DNA of 64,000 bases, from contig NZ_JAFCJT010000002.1 of assembly GCF_018130785.1 (NCBI RefSeq), positions 868,001-932,000 of the forward strand, read 5' to 3'. The stretch's first letter is position 1, and every line of letters begins with the position of its first letter. Made by a program: the position numbers and the translations under genes. The stretch is from Bradyrhizobium liaoningense (GTDB lineage Bacteria; Pseudomonadota; Alphaproteobacteria; Rhizobiales; Xanthobacteraceae). The notes beneath the pieces are model-generated. The model did not search any database and was not told where the DNA came from. It saw only the letters and a program-made list of their open reading frames with translations. Positions 25,992 to 35,136 of the stretch are shown piece by piece.

Positions 25992-27122
25992 CAGTCGACG
26001 TCCTCGATGTCGGCGCCGGTGGTGCCGAAGGCGCGCTGCGCCAGCGTCGCCGCCATGAAGTCGTCGAGATCGCCGCCGAGCACGCCTGACGTGTCCGAGG
26101 TCTGCACGCCCGTGCGCAAATCCTTCACCATCTGATAGGGCTGCAGCACGTAGGAGCGGATCTGGTGGCCCCAGCCGATATCGGTCTTGGCGGCCTGGTC
26201 GGCGGCGGCTTTCTCCTCGCGCTTCTTCAGCTCGATTTCATAAAGGCGTGCGCGCAGCATGTCCCACGCCTGCGCGCGGTTCTTGTGCTGGGAGCGGCCG
26301 GCCTGGCAGACCACCGCAACGCCGGTCGGAATGTGCGTCAGGCGCACCGCGGACTCGGTCTTGTTGACGTGCTGGCCACCGGCGCCGCCCGAACGCATGG
26401 TGTCGACACGAACGTCGGATTCCTTGATGTCGATCTTGATGCTGTCGTCGATGACCGGGAACACCTGCACGCTCGAAAACGAGGTGTGGCGCCGCGCATT
26501 GGAATCGAACGGCGAGATGCGCACCAGGCGGTGCACGCCCGCCTCGGTCTTCAGCCAGCCATAGGCATTGTGGCCGGAGACCTGGATGGTCGCCGACTTG
26601 ATACCGGCCTCTTCGCCCTCGGATTCTTCAAGGTACTCGACCTTGAAGCCGTGCGTTTCGGCCCAGCGCGTGTACATGCGCAAGAGCATCTGCGCCCAGT
26701 CCTGGCTCTCGGTGCCGCCGGCGCCAGCATGGACTTCGAGATAGGAATCGAAGCGGTCGGCCTCGCCCGAGAGCAGCGCCTCGAGCTCGCGCCGCGCCAC
26801 TTCCTTCTTGAGGTTCTTCAGCGCAGCTTCAGCCTCGGCAACGACGCCGGCATCGCCCTCGGCCTCGCCGAGCTCGATCATGCCGATGTCGTCTTCGAGC
26901 TCCTGCTCGACCTTGCCGATGCCGGAGAGCGAATCCTCAAGCGAGGTGCGCTCCTGCATCAGCTTCTGGGCTTTCTGGGGATCGTTCCAGAGGTTGGGAT
27001 CTTCTGCGAGCTTGTTCAGCTCAGCGAGGCGCGCCGTCGATTTCTCGACGTCAAAGATGCCTCCTCAGCAGCCCGACTGACTGCTTGATCTCTTCTACCA
27101 ACCGTTCGATTTCGGCGCGCAT
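25991..27122 (-). CDS. prfB: Peptide chain release factor 2 (programmed +1 frameshift)
   Basis: Terminates translation at UGA and UAA. The full 376-aa protein requires a +1 shift. The first frame from ATG 27122 reads [20 protein letters not shown] and stops at codon 24 (TGA, 27051-27053). Skipping one base continues as [15 protein letters not shown] into the long frame ending at 25991. The RF2 anticodon tripeptide SPF (RISPFDSN) and the catalytic GGQ ([11 protein letters not shown]) are both present. An annotation beginning at the internal Met of [10 protein letters not shown] would lose about 54 residues. It overlaps the downstream dehydrogenase. Confidence 0.96.
27051..27068 (-). promoter_or_regulatory. 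prfB autoregulatory frameshift site
   Basis: On the minus strand the order is CTG AGG AGG CAT CTT TGA C. A perfect internal Shine-Dalgarno (AGGAGG) lies 3 nt before the slippery CTT, followed by the in-frame UGA and then C. This is the known RF2 arrangement, in which slow UGA decoding at low RF2 favours the shift and completes more RF2. Confidence 0.95.
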
Positions 27123-27230
27123 GTCGTTCTCTGGTCTCGCGGAAATGGTCCCGCTTGCAATTGAGATCGGGATGTAGCGGCGGCGGCTGCAAAGCGCAAC
27201 CGCCGGAACCGCGATCGTCTGTCTTATCCG

Positions 27231-29735
27231 CTAGTACAGCCCGCCGGTGCCCGGACGCATGAAGAAGCCGGAATCCGGCTGCTGCTGCTGCGACGCCGGC
27301 ATACGCCCGTCGGCGTCGGCGACGCCGATGACCGAGTAGTTGTCCGGCGGCGCCGTGCCCGGCTTGAAGGCTTCGAGGATGGTTCCGCCGGTCTCGCCGG
27401 GACCGGCGCGCATGCCGGTCTTGGAGACGACGCGGACGAGCTTGATGCCGGCCGGCACCTTGAACGGAACCGCGGGCTTGTCGGCGAGCGCGAGCTTGAG
27501 GAAATCGCGCGCGATGGGAGCAGCCAGATGGCCGCCGGTCGCGGCGTTGCCCCTACCGAGCGCACGCGGCTTGTCGTAGCCCATGTAGATCGCGACGGCG
27601 ACGTCGGGCGAGAAGCCGACGAACCAGGCGTCCTTGGCCTCGTTGGTGGTGCCGGTCTTGCCGGCGATCGGCTTGCCGACCTCCTTGACCACGGTCGCGG
27701 TACCGGCCTGGACCACGCCTTCCATCAGCTCGGTGATCTGATAGGCGGTCATGGAATCCAGCACCTGCTCGCGGCGGTCGATCAGCTGCGGCTCGGCCTG
27801 GTTCTTCCAGCCGCCCGGCGCGTCGCAGCCGCGGCATTCGCGCTGGTCGTGCTTGAAGATGGTGCGGCCGTAACGGTCCTGGATGCGGTCGATCAAGGTC
27901 GGCTTCACCCGGCGGCCGCCATTGGCGAGCATCGAATAGGCCGTGACCATGCGCATCGCCGTGGTTTCGCCAGCGCCGAGCGCGTAGGAGAGATAGTTCG
28001 GCAATTCGTCATAGACGCCGAAGCGGCGCGCATATTCGCCGATCAGGGGCATGCCGATGTCCTGTGCGAGGCGCACGGTCACGGTGTTCAGCGACTGCCG
28101 CAGCGCGTTGCGCAGCGTCACCGGTCCCTGGAATTTGCCGGACGAGAAGTTCTCGGGCCGCCACACGCCGGCGCCCTGGCCCTGGTCGATTTCGATCGGC
28201 GCGTCGAGCACGACGGTCGACGGCGTATAGCCGTTGTCGAGCGCGGCCGAATAGACGATCGGCTTGAACGACGAACCCGGCTGCCGGTAGGCCTGCGTGG
28301 CGCGGTTGAACTGGCTCTGGTCGAACGAGAAGCCGCCGACCATCGCGAGCACGCGGCCGGTCCAGGGATCCATCGCCACCATCGCGCCGGACACTTCGGG
28401 GATCTGGCGCAGGCGGTACTGGCCTTCGACCGGCTGTCCCTCCTTGGTGTAGAGCGGATCGGCATAGATCACGTCGCCGGGCTGCAACACCTGCGCCACC
28501 GACGTCGGGGTCTTGCCCTTGGCATTGCCTTGGGCCGCCCTCGCCCAGCGCACGCCGTCGACCGTGACGATACCGGTCTCGCGCTGCTTGCTGATGGCGC
28601 CGCCGAGCTCGCGGTTCGGCTGGAAGCCGATGCGCGCGGACTGGTCGCTGGTCTCCAGCACCACCGCCATGCGCCATGGCGAGATGTCGGACAGCGACTT
28701 GATCTCGGCGAGCTTCACGCCCCAATCGCCCGAAATATCGAGCTTGCTCATGGCGCCGCGATAGCCCTGCTGCTCGTCATAGTTCACGAGGCCGGCGACC
28801 ATGGCCTTGCGCGCCATGACCTGGATCTTCGGATCGAGCGTGGTGCGGACGGACAGACCGCCCTCATAAAGCTTCTTCTCGCCGTAGCGCTCGAAGATGT
28901 CGCGGCGGACTTCCTCGGCGAAATATTCGCCGGCGAAGGTGTGGGCACCGTTGGAACGGTTGGTGACGGCCAGCGGCTCCTTGCGCGCCTTGTCGGCATC
29001 GGCCTGCTTGATCCAGCCGTTCTCCAGCAGACGGTCGATCACGTAGTTACGACGCTCGATGGCGCGATCGCGGTTGCGCACCGGATGCAGCGTCGCGGGC
29101 ATCTTCGGCAGCGCGGCGAGATAGGACGCTTCCGCGACCGTCAGCTCGTTCACCGACTTGTCGAAATACACCAGCGAAGCGGCCGCGATGCCGTAGGCGC
29201 CGAGGCCGAGATAGATCTCGTTCAGATACAGCTCGAGGATCTTGTCCTTCGAGTAGGTCTTCTCGATGCGCATCGCCAACAAGGCTTCCTTGATCTTGCG
29301 GGCGAACGAGACCTCGTTGGTCAGAAGGAAATTCTTGGCGACCTGCTGGGTGATCGTGGAGGCGCCTTGCGGACGCCGGTTCGAGCCATAGTTCTGGATG
29401 AAGAGCACGCCGGCGCGCGCCATCCCGGTGTAGTCGATGCCGCCATGCTCATAGAAATTCTTGTCCTCGGCCGCGAGGAAGGCGTTGATCACGAGCTTCG
29501 GCACCGCCTGGATCGGCAGGTAAAGCCGCCGCTCCTTGGCGTATTCGCCGAGCAGCGAGCCGTCGACCGCGTGCACGCGCGTCATCACCGGCGGCTCGTA
29601 ATCCTGAAGCTGAGAGTAGTCCGGCAAGTCTTTGGAGAAATGCCAGATCAGGCCTGCCACGGCCCCGACACCGACAAGGAACATCACTGTTCCCGCGGCG
29701 AACAGGAAGCCCATGAACCGCACCAGCAAGCGCAT
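27231..29735 (-). CDS. mrcA: Penicillin-binding protein 1A (bifunctional transglycosylase/transpeptidase)
   Basis: Inner-membrane class A PBP of 834 aa that polymerises and crosslinks peptidoglycan. TM helix at about residues 8-30. The GT51 domain shows EDKNFYEHGGIDYTGMARA and the RRPQGASTITQQVAKN motif. The transpeptidase domain has the active-site serine in PGSSFKP, SLN as the SxN motif (LRQSLNTVTVR) and KTGTTNEAKDAWFVG. An OB-like insert between the domains is present. The C-terminus is a short Gln/Pro-rich tail. It lies downstream of the amidase on the same strand, an association common in alphaproteobacteria and consistent with a cell-wall unit. Confidence 0.95.
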   Translation of the reverse strand: MRLLVRFMGFLFAAGTVMFLVGVGAVAGLIWHFSKDLPDYSQLQDYEPPVMTRVHAVDGSLLGEYAKERRLYLPIQAVPKLVINAFLAAEDKNFYEHGGIDYTGMARAGVLFIQNYGSNRRPQGASTITQQVAKNFLLTNEVSFARKIKEALLAMRIEKTYSKDKILELYLNEIYLGLGAYGIAAASLVYFDKSVNELTVAEASYLAALPKMPATLHPVRNRDRAIERRNYVIDRLLENGWIKQADADKARKEPLAVTNRSNGAHTFAGEYFAEEVRRDIFERYGEKKLYEGGLSVRTTLDPKIQVMARKAMVAGLVNYDEQQGYRGAMSKLDISGDWGVKLAEIKSLSDISPWRMAVVLETSDQSARIGFQPNRELGGAISKQRETGIVTVDGVRWARAAQGNAKGKTPTSVAQVLQPGDVIYADPLYTKEGQPVEGQYRLRQIPEVSGAMVAMDPWTGRVLAMVGGFSFDQSQFNRATQAYRQPGSSFKPIVYSAALDNGYTPSTVVLDAPIEIDQGQGAGVWRPENFSSGKFQGPVTLRNALRQSLNTVTVRLAQDIGMPLIGEYARRFGVYDELPNYLSYALGAGETTAMRMVTAYSMLANGGRRVKPTLIDRIQDRYGRTIFKHDQRECRGCDAPGGWKNQAEPQLIDRREQVLDSMTAYQITELMEGVVQAGTATVVKEVGKPIAGKTGTTNEAKDAWFVGFSPDVAVAIYMGYDKPRALGRGNAATGGHLAAPIARDFLKLALADKPAVPFKVPAGIKLVRVVSKTGMRAGPGETGGTILEAFKPGTAPPDNYSVIGVADADGRMPASQQQQPDSGFFMRPGTGGLY

Positions 29736-29961
29736 TGTATGTTTATCCGTTCAAACTCTGGATCAGCCCAAGATCGAGGCACCCCAAACAGGCGCCCACC
29801 TCACGTCGCGAATGCACCGGCCTACTCGATTACATCAGGGCCGGACCAAAGACGTTGCCGAACGGGATTCTCGCCGATTCCGGAACCCCCCTGCGGCATT
29901 TTTATAAAGCGCCCGCTGTGGCCAAACTAGGGCTTTTGCGGCGGGCCTGAAAAACCCTTCC

Positions 29962-31257
29962 TCAATTCGACGATCCGGCGGTCACCATCCGCTTGGCCAG
30001 GAACCCCTCGATTGCCTGCGCCATCGAGGCCACAGCCTTGGACCGCCAGCCCTCGGAGACCAGGTGCTCGAGGTCGCCCTTGTTGGAGACATAGCCGATC
30101 TCGACCAGCACCGACGGCACGTCAGGCGCCTTCAGCACCCGGAACCCGGCCGACTTCAGGGGATGCTTGTGCATCCGCACGGTTGACTTCATTTCACCCA
30201 TCAACAGGCGGGCAAAGCGGCTTGAAAAGGTACGGGTTTCCCGTTGGGTGAGGTCGATCAGGATGTCCGCGACGTCGGTCGGCTCCTCCGCGAGATTGAA
30301 ACCGGCGATCGCGTCCGCCCGGTTTTCCGCATCCGCCAGTCGCTGCGCCTCGGCGTCGGAGGCCTTGTCCGACAGCGTGTAGATGGTCGCGCCCTGCGCA
30401 TCGCCCTCGGCGCGCGGCAGCGCGTCGGCGTGGATTGAGACGAACAAGGCGGCCTTGAGCCCGCGGGCGACTTTGACCCGGTCGTTGAGCGGAATGAAGG
30501 TGTCGTCGTCCCGTGTCATCACCACGCGGTATTTGCCGGTCTTTTCCAGCCGGTCGCGCAGCGCCAGGCCAAAGGCCAGCACCAGGTTCTTCTCGCTCTC
30601 GCCGCTCGACTGCGTGCCGTTGTCGATGCCGCCATGGCCGGGATCGATCACGACGACCGGGCGGCCATCGGCCTTTTGCTGCGCGGCGTCCGGAGCTGGG
30701 GCGGCCGGAACCGTTGCGGGCGGCGCGTCGGCGATTGCGGGCCGCAGTTCGGGGTGTTTCTCGGGGGCGAGCGATTGCACGAAGGCGGAACGGTCGACCT
30801 CCTCCAGCTCGAGCACGAGCCGGGCCGGCTGGCCATTGGCGGCTTCCAGCACATAGGAATTGGCGATCTTGGCCGGGCCCGTCAGGTCGAACACGAGCCG
30901 CGAGCCGCCGGGCATGACCAGCCCATAGCGGAAGGCCTTGACCAGTCCCCGTCCCCCGGTCCCGGTGCCCGCGGGCAGTTGAAAATTGACTTGGGGCACA
31001 TCGACCACCACCCGGTACGGGTCGGCGAGCGTAACCGCGCGGAAGGTGACGGTCTGATCGAGATCGAGGATGAAACGGGTCTGCTTGCCATCGCCGGCCA
31101 GCCGGGCGGCGGAGGCGATTGGAAAATTCGCTACCGCAACAGAGGGTTGCGGCTGGCTTTCCGCCGCGCTCAAGTGCCAGGAATCAGCACATGCCAATGC
31201 TGCAGCGCACAGAAGCGCGCATCCCAGCAAAACCCTTTGATTTGTGCGGCTCGTCAC
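29962..31257 (-). CDS. N-acetylmuramoyl-L-alanine amidase with AMIN domain (AmiC-like)
   Basis: Periplasmic cell-wall hydrolase of 431 aa, involved in daughter-cell separation. The signal peptide spans about residues 1-25. An AMIN domain at about 45-150 (TRFILDLDQTVTFRAVTLAD) targets the protein. A Pro/Ala linker leads to the zinc amidase_3 domain at about 195-425. Zinc ligands are H in DPGHGG, E in SGESEKN and H in SIHAD; the catalytic Glu is in LVEIGYVSN. All are present, so it should be active. It is divergent from RNase E across a 705-bp gap and is followed by PBP1A. Confidence 0.94.
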   Translation of the reverse strand: MTSRTNQRVLLGCALLCAAALACADSWHLSAAESQPQPSVAVANFPIASAARLAGDGKQTRFILDLDQTVTFRAVTLADPYRVVVDVPQVNFQLPAGTGTGGRGLVKAFRYGLVMPGGSRLVFDLTGPAKIANSYVLEAANGQPARLVLELEEVDRSAFVQSLAPEKHPELRPAIADAPPATVPAAPAPDAAQQKADGRPVVVIDPGHGGIDNGTQSSGESEKNLVLAFGLALRDRLEKTGKYRVVMTRDDDTFIPLNDRVKVARGLKAALFVSIHADALPRAEGDAQGATIYTLSDKASDAEAQRLADAENRADAIAGFNLAEEPTDVADILIDLTQRETRTFSSRFARLLMGEMKSTVRMHKHPLKSAGFRVLKAPDVPSVLVEIGYVSNKGDLEHLVSEGWRSKAVASMAQAIEGFLAKRMVTAGSSN

Positions 31258-31962
31258 CGATTCCGTGCCTCCGAGCAGCCCTTTTAACGCAATAGAACCA
31301 CAGGGTTAATCGATCCTTAATGACAGATTCGCGAAACTCGCCGACTGTGACCGCCGTGCGACGCTCCCTTGCACGGTTGGCCCATTCCACGTATGTACGG
31401 AGTGCTGACGGCCGATATTTTCGGTTGTGTCGCATTCAGCCTCCCGGTGCAGCGCCGGAACTCTCAAGGTTTGGGAATTCCAGCGTTTTTCCGATCCCCT
31501 CAAAGACCAGCGCGGTGCGCGGCAGCGAGGTGGAGCGGGTCAAGCCCCGGTAGCGGACGGTCCCCGGTTACCACCGCGTTTCCGGGACGGTTTTGACAGC
31601 GACGTGACCCGTTACCCGGTCCCTTAATCCCAAGGGAGCGGTTCGTAATCCCCAAGGCGAGCGCGCTCGCGCCATGCCTGGCCAGCAGCAACTGATTGAG
31701 GGGCGGCCCCGCCGCCCAATGTTTCATACGGGCCGACGCTTGATGCGCCAGACTGTGCCGACGAATTCTGAAGGACCGTTCGCGACGCTGCGGAGTGACA
31801 ATCCCGCGCGCCGCTTCGGTCCTCCAGCTTCCGATTCGGCAAGGCGCGAGAGACGGCGTTTCGGCCTTCCCCTCACCCCCGAATCAGGTGGACCGTCGCG
31901 TCACCCGGCAGCGCAGATCGCGCCCACGGTGAATCGCGCCCGCCGCCGCCAAGAGTTAAGAC
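31258..31962. other. 705-bp intergenic region: amidase promoter and long RNase E leader
   Basis: No convincing gene is present; the longest open frames have the arginine-rich composition of shadow frames. It contains a candidate rne promoter near 31369-31397, a GC-rich palindrome GCGAGCGCGCTCGC at 31657-31670, and a small stem CCCTT/AAGGG at 31621-31636. The implied rne leader is about 560 nt. Confidence 0.5.
31369..31397 (+). promoter_or_regulatory. Candidate sigma-70 promoter of rne
   Basis: TTGCAC (31369-31374), a 17-bp spacer, and TATGTA (31392-31397). It is the best -35/-10 pair I can see in the gap. It would give a leader of about 560 nt. Confidence 0.4.
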
Positions 31963-34900
31963 ATGCCCAACAAGATGTTGATCGATGCCACCCACCCGGA
32001 GGAGACCCGGGTCGTCGTGGTCCGCGGCAATCGCGTCGAAGAGTTTGATTTCGAGACCGCGCAACGCAAGCAACTGCGCGGGAATATCTACCTCGCCAAG
32101 GTCACCCGGGTGGAGCCTTCGCTCCAGGCCGCCTTTGTTGAATATGGCGGCAACCGCCACGGCTTCCTCGCCTTCAGCGAAATCCATCCCGACTATTACC
32201 AGATCCCGGTCGCCGACCGGCAGGCGCTGATCGAGGCCGAGGAACAGGCCCATCGCGAGGCCGAGGAAGAGAGCGAGAACCGCTCCCACGGCCGCCGCCG
32301 TTCGCGCCACCGCAACGCCCGCCGCCGCGGTCATGGCGACCGCGTCCGCAGCGACATCGTCGAAGGCCTCGAAGCCGGCGCCGATCCCGCGGCCCAGCCG
32401 GTCGAGGGCGAGGCCCCGCACACCGAGGGCGCGCCGCACGAGGGCGAGCACCTGCACGCCGATGCGGAACATCACGGCGAGCACGAAGGCTACGATCATC
32501 ACGACCACGATCATGGCGACCACGATCATCACGATCACGACCACGAAGGACATGGTCACGACCATCATCGTGCCCATGATGACCATCACGCGCACGATCA
32601 TGACCATGGTCATGACGGCGCGCACGATCATCACGACCGCGACCATGCCGACGAGACGCCCGCGCCTGTCGCTGCCGTCGGCGCCGAGCCTGTGGTCGCG
32701 ACCGAGACCGCTACCGAGCCGCATGAGGCTCAAGCCTTCGAAGCGCATGCCGAGGCTCTCGCCGAAGCCGTGACGTCGGCCGCTGAACCGGCCGACGCCG
32801 TGTACGGTGAGAATACCGAGGCGCCGCATGCCGAGGCTACGGATGCAGCCGGCGAAGACGACGACGAGGATGAAGAAGACGGCGAGGAAGCTGAAGAGGA
32901 AGTCGTCGAATCCGTCGGCGGCGATGACGTGCTGGAGGAAGTGCCGGAGCGCACCTTCCGCCCGCGCCGCCAGTACAAGATCCAGGAAGTCATCAAGCGC
33001 CGCCAGGTGATGCTGGTGCAGGTCGTCAAGGAAGAGCGCGGCAACAAGGGCGCGGCGCTGACGACCTACCTCTCGCTCGCCGGCCGCTATGCCGTGCTGA
33101 TGCCGAACACCGCGCGCGGCGGCGGCATCAGCCGCAAGATCACCAGCGCACAGGATCGTTCGCGCCTGAAGGAAGTGGTGCAGGACCTGGACGTGCCCGA
33201 GGGCATGGGCATCATCCTGCGCACCGCAGGCGCCGCCCGCACCAAGCCCGAGATCAAGCGTGACTTCGAATATCTGATCCGGATGTGGGAGACGGTGCGC
33301 GACCTGACGCTGAAGTCGCAGGCCCCGACCCTGGTCTACGAGGAAGGCTCGCTGATCAAGCGCTCGCTGCGCGACCTCTACAACAAGGAGATCGACGAGA
33401 TCTCGGTCGCCGGCGAATCCGGTTACCGCGAAGCGCGCGACTTCATGAAGATGCTGATGCCCGCCAATGTCAGCGCGGTGAAGCAGTATCGGGACGGCCA
33501 GCCGCTGTTCTCACGCATGGGCGTCGAGAGCCAGCTGGACGCGATGTTCTCGCCGACCGTGCAGTTGCGCTCCGGCGGCTACATCGTGATCAACCAGACC
33601 GAGGCGCTGGTCTCGATCGACGTCAACTCCGGACGGTCGACCCGCGAGCACCATATCGAGGACACTGCGCTCAAGACCAATCTGGAAGCGGCCGAAGAGG
33701 TCGCCCGCCAGCTCCGCCTGCGCGACCTCGCCGGCCTGATCGTCATCGACTTCATCGACATGGACGAGAAGCGCAACAACCGTGCGGTCGAGCGCAAGCT
33801 GTCCGATTGCCTGCGGCAGGATCGCGCCCGCATCCAGGTCGGCCGCATCTCGCATTTCGGCCTCTTGGAGATGTCGCGCCAGCGCATCCGCGCCAGCGTG
33901 CTGGAGAGCTCGACCGATCCCTGCCCGCATTGCGGCGGCACCGGCCACGTCCGCTCGGTCTCGTCGGTTGCGCTCCAGCTCCTGCGCGGCCTCGAAGAGA
34001 TCCTGATGAAAGGCGCGACCCACAATCTCGTGGTCCGCACCCGCACCGACGTCGCGCTCTACGTGCTGAACCACAAGCGCGGCCATCTGCGCGACCTCGA
34101 GAACGGCTTCAAGGTCACCCTGTCGGTCATCGCCGACCCCAGCGTCAGCGGCCCGCAGGCCTATCTGATCGACCGCGGCGAGCAGGTGCATACGCTCGAA
34201 GCCGCCAAGGCGCTGCTCGCGGCGCAGGCGGCTGCGAGCCCGCCGCCGCTGGCTGAAGAAGCCTATGACGACGAGGAGTTCGATCCGGAACTGGAGTCCG
34301 AGGTCGAGACCGAGGAGACCGAAGGTCTCACCGAGGAACAGGCCTCCGGCGATGCGTCGTCCGAAGGGGACGGCCAACGCCGCAAGCGCCGCCGCCGCCG
34401 GCGCGGCCGCGGTGGCCAGCGCGACGGTGAGGTGCGGGAGGATGGTGCTCCCTCTCTTCCCGAGGCGGCTGCCGCCGCCGGCGAAGGCGAAGAGGATGCC
34501 GAGTCCGAGCAGGATGGCGAGGAAGGCGGCGAGGAACAAGCTGCCCGCGGCGAGCAGGGCAGCGGCGACCGCCGCCGCCGGCGTGGCCGCCGTGGCGGAC
34601 GCCGTCGGCGTGGCAATGGCGAGGAAGGTCTCGCCGGCTCCATCAGCGACGAGCTCGCAGCCAATGCACCGCCGGAAGCGAGCGACGCGGTTGCCGATTT
34701 CGACGGTGCCGGCGGCGAGGCTGCGCCCTCGATCGCGCAGGCCGAGGCGACCGCCGAGCCGCAAATCGCTCGACAAGACACCCAGCCCGAGCTCCGCTTC
34801 GAAGCGCCGGCCCAGCCGGAGCCGGCTGCTGCTCCCGTTGCGGCGGAAGAAGAGCCCGCCGACGACAAGGCCGCCCGGCGCCGCTCCACGGTGCGCGAAA

Positions 34901-35070
34901 AGGTGAGCTTCCTGTCGAGCAGCCCGAGCGAACCGGCAGTGCCGGTTGCGCAGGCGGTCGAGCCTGTCGCTCCACCGGCACCCGAGCCCGCGCCGGAAGC
35001 GGCAAGCGAAACGCCGGCCGCACCGCGTCGCGCCGGCTGGTGGTCGCGGCGCTTCGGCGGCGGCGAGTAG
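31963..35070 (+). CDS. rne: Ribonuclease E with long insert in the S1 domain
   Basis: Endoribonuclease and degradosome scaffold of 1,035 aa. The S1 RNA-binding domain starts at GNIYLAKVTRVEPSLQAAFV but is interrupted from about residue 85 to 335 by an Arg-rich, then His/Asp-rich, then acidic insert. It resumes at IQEVIKRRQVMLVQVVKEER. The catalytic Mg site shows IDVNSGRST and LIVIDFIDMDE, and the Zn-link is CPHCGGTGH near residue 654. The C-terminal 300 residues are disordered, with alternating acidic and RRRRRRGR blocks for RNA and partner binding. A perfect terminator follows at 35088. Confidence 0.95.
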   Translation: MPNKMLIDATHPEETRVVVVRGNRVEEFDFETAQRKQLRGNIYLAKVTRVEPSLQAAFVEYGGNRHGFLAFSEIHPDYYQIPVADRQALIEAEEQAHREAEEESENRSHGRRRSRHRNARRRGHGDRVRSDIVEGLEAGADPAAQPVEGEAPHTEGAPHEGEHLHADAEHHGEHEGYDHHDHDHGDHDHHDHDHEGHGHDHHRAHDDHHAHDHDHGHDGAHDHHDRDHADETPAPVAAVGAEPVVATETATEPHEAQAFEAHAEALAEAVTSAAEPADAVYGENTEAPHAEATDAAGEDDDEDEEDGEEAEEEVVESVGGDDVLEEVPERTFRPRRQYKIQEVIKRRQVMLVQVVKEERGNKGAALTTYLSLAGRYAVLMPNTARGGGISRKITSAQDRSRLKEVVQDLDVPEGMGIILRTAGAARTKPEIKRDFEYLIRMWETVRDLTLKSQAPTLVYEEGSLIKRSLRDLYNKEIDEISVAGESGYREARDFMKMLMPANVSAVKQYRDGQPLFSRMGVESQLDAMFSPTVQLRSGGYIVINQTEALVSIDVNSGRSTREHHIEDTALKTNLEAAEEVARQLRLRDLAGLIVIDFIDMDEKRNNRAVERKLSDCLRQDRARIQVGRISHFGLLEMSRQRIRASVLESSTDPCPHCGGTGHVRSVSSVALQLLRGLEEILMKGATHNLVVRTRTDVALYVLNHKRGHLRDLENGFKVTLSVIADPSVSGPQAYLIDRGEQVHTLEAAKALLAAQAAASPPPLAEEAYDDEEFDPELESEVETEETEGLTEEQASGDASSEGDGQRRKRRRRRRGRGGQRDGEVREDGAPSLPEAAAAAGEGEEDAESEQDGEEGGEEQAARGEQGSGDRRRRRGRRGGRRRRGNGEEGLAGSISDELAANAPPEASDAVADFDGAGGEAAPSIAQAEATAEPQIARQDTQPELRFEAPAQPEPAAAPVAAEEEPADDKAARRRSTVREKVSFLSSSPSEPAVPVAQAVEPVAPPAPEPAPEAASETPAAPRRAGWWSRRFGGGE
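32471..32649 (+). repeat. His/Asp codon repeat inside rne
   Basis: Imperfect reiteration of GACCAC/GATCAT-type hexamers coding for a segment of about 60 residues made mostly of His and Asp with some Gly, Ala and Glu (for example DHHDHDHGDHDHHDHDH). Repetitive DNA of this kind can slip and vary in length between strains. Confidence 0.85.
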
Positions 35071-35087
35071 AACGAACAAGACAGTTG

Positions 35088-35120
35088 AAACCGCCCGGCT
35101 AAACCGGGCGGTTTTGATTT
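35088..35120 (+). terminator. Rho-independent terminator of rne
   Basis: Perfect 11-bp stem AAACCGCCCGG around CTAAA, followed by TTTT and further T-rich sequence, 18 bp after the rne stop. Confidence 0.9.
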
Positions 35121-35136
35121 GGTGAGGTCAGTGTCG

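Noticed and set aside
29877..29910. GGAAC upstream of PBP1A region resembling an EcfG -35 element
   Set aside because: No CGTT at 16-17 bp and the orientation does not face a gene start.
32300..32780. Thr/Ile/Met-rich alternative frame over the rne His/Asp repeat
   Set aside because: It is the shifted reading of the GATCAC repeat; RNase E continues correctly in its own frame on both sides.
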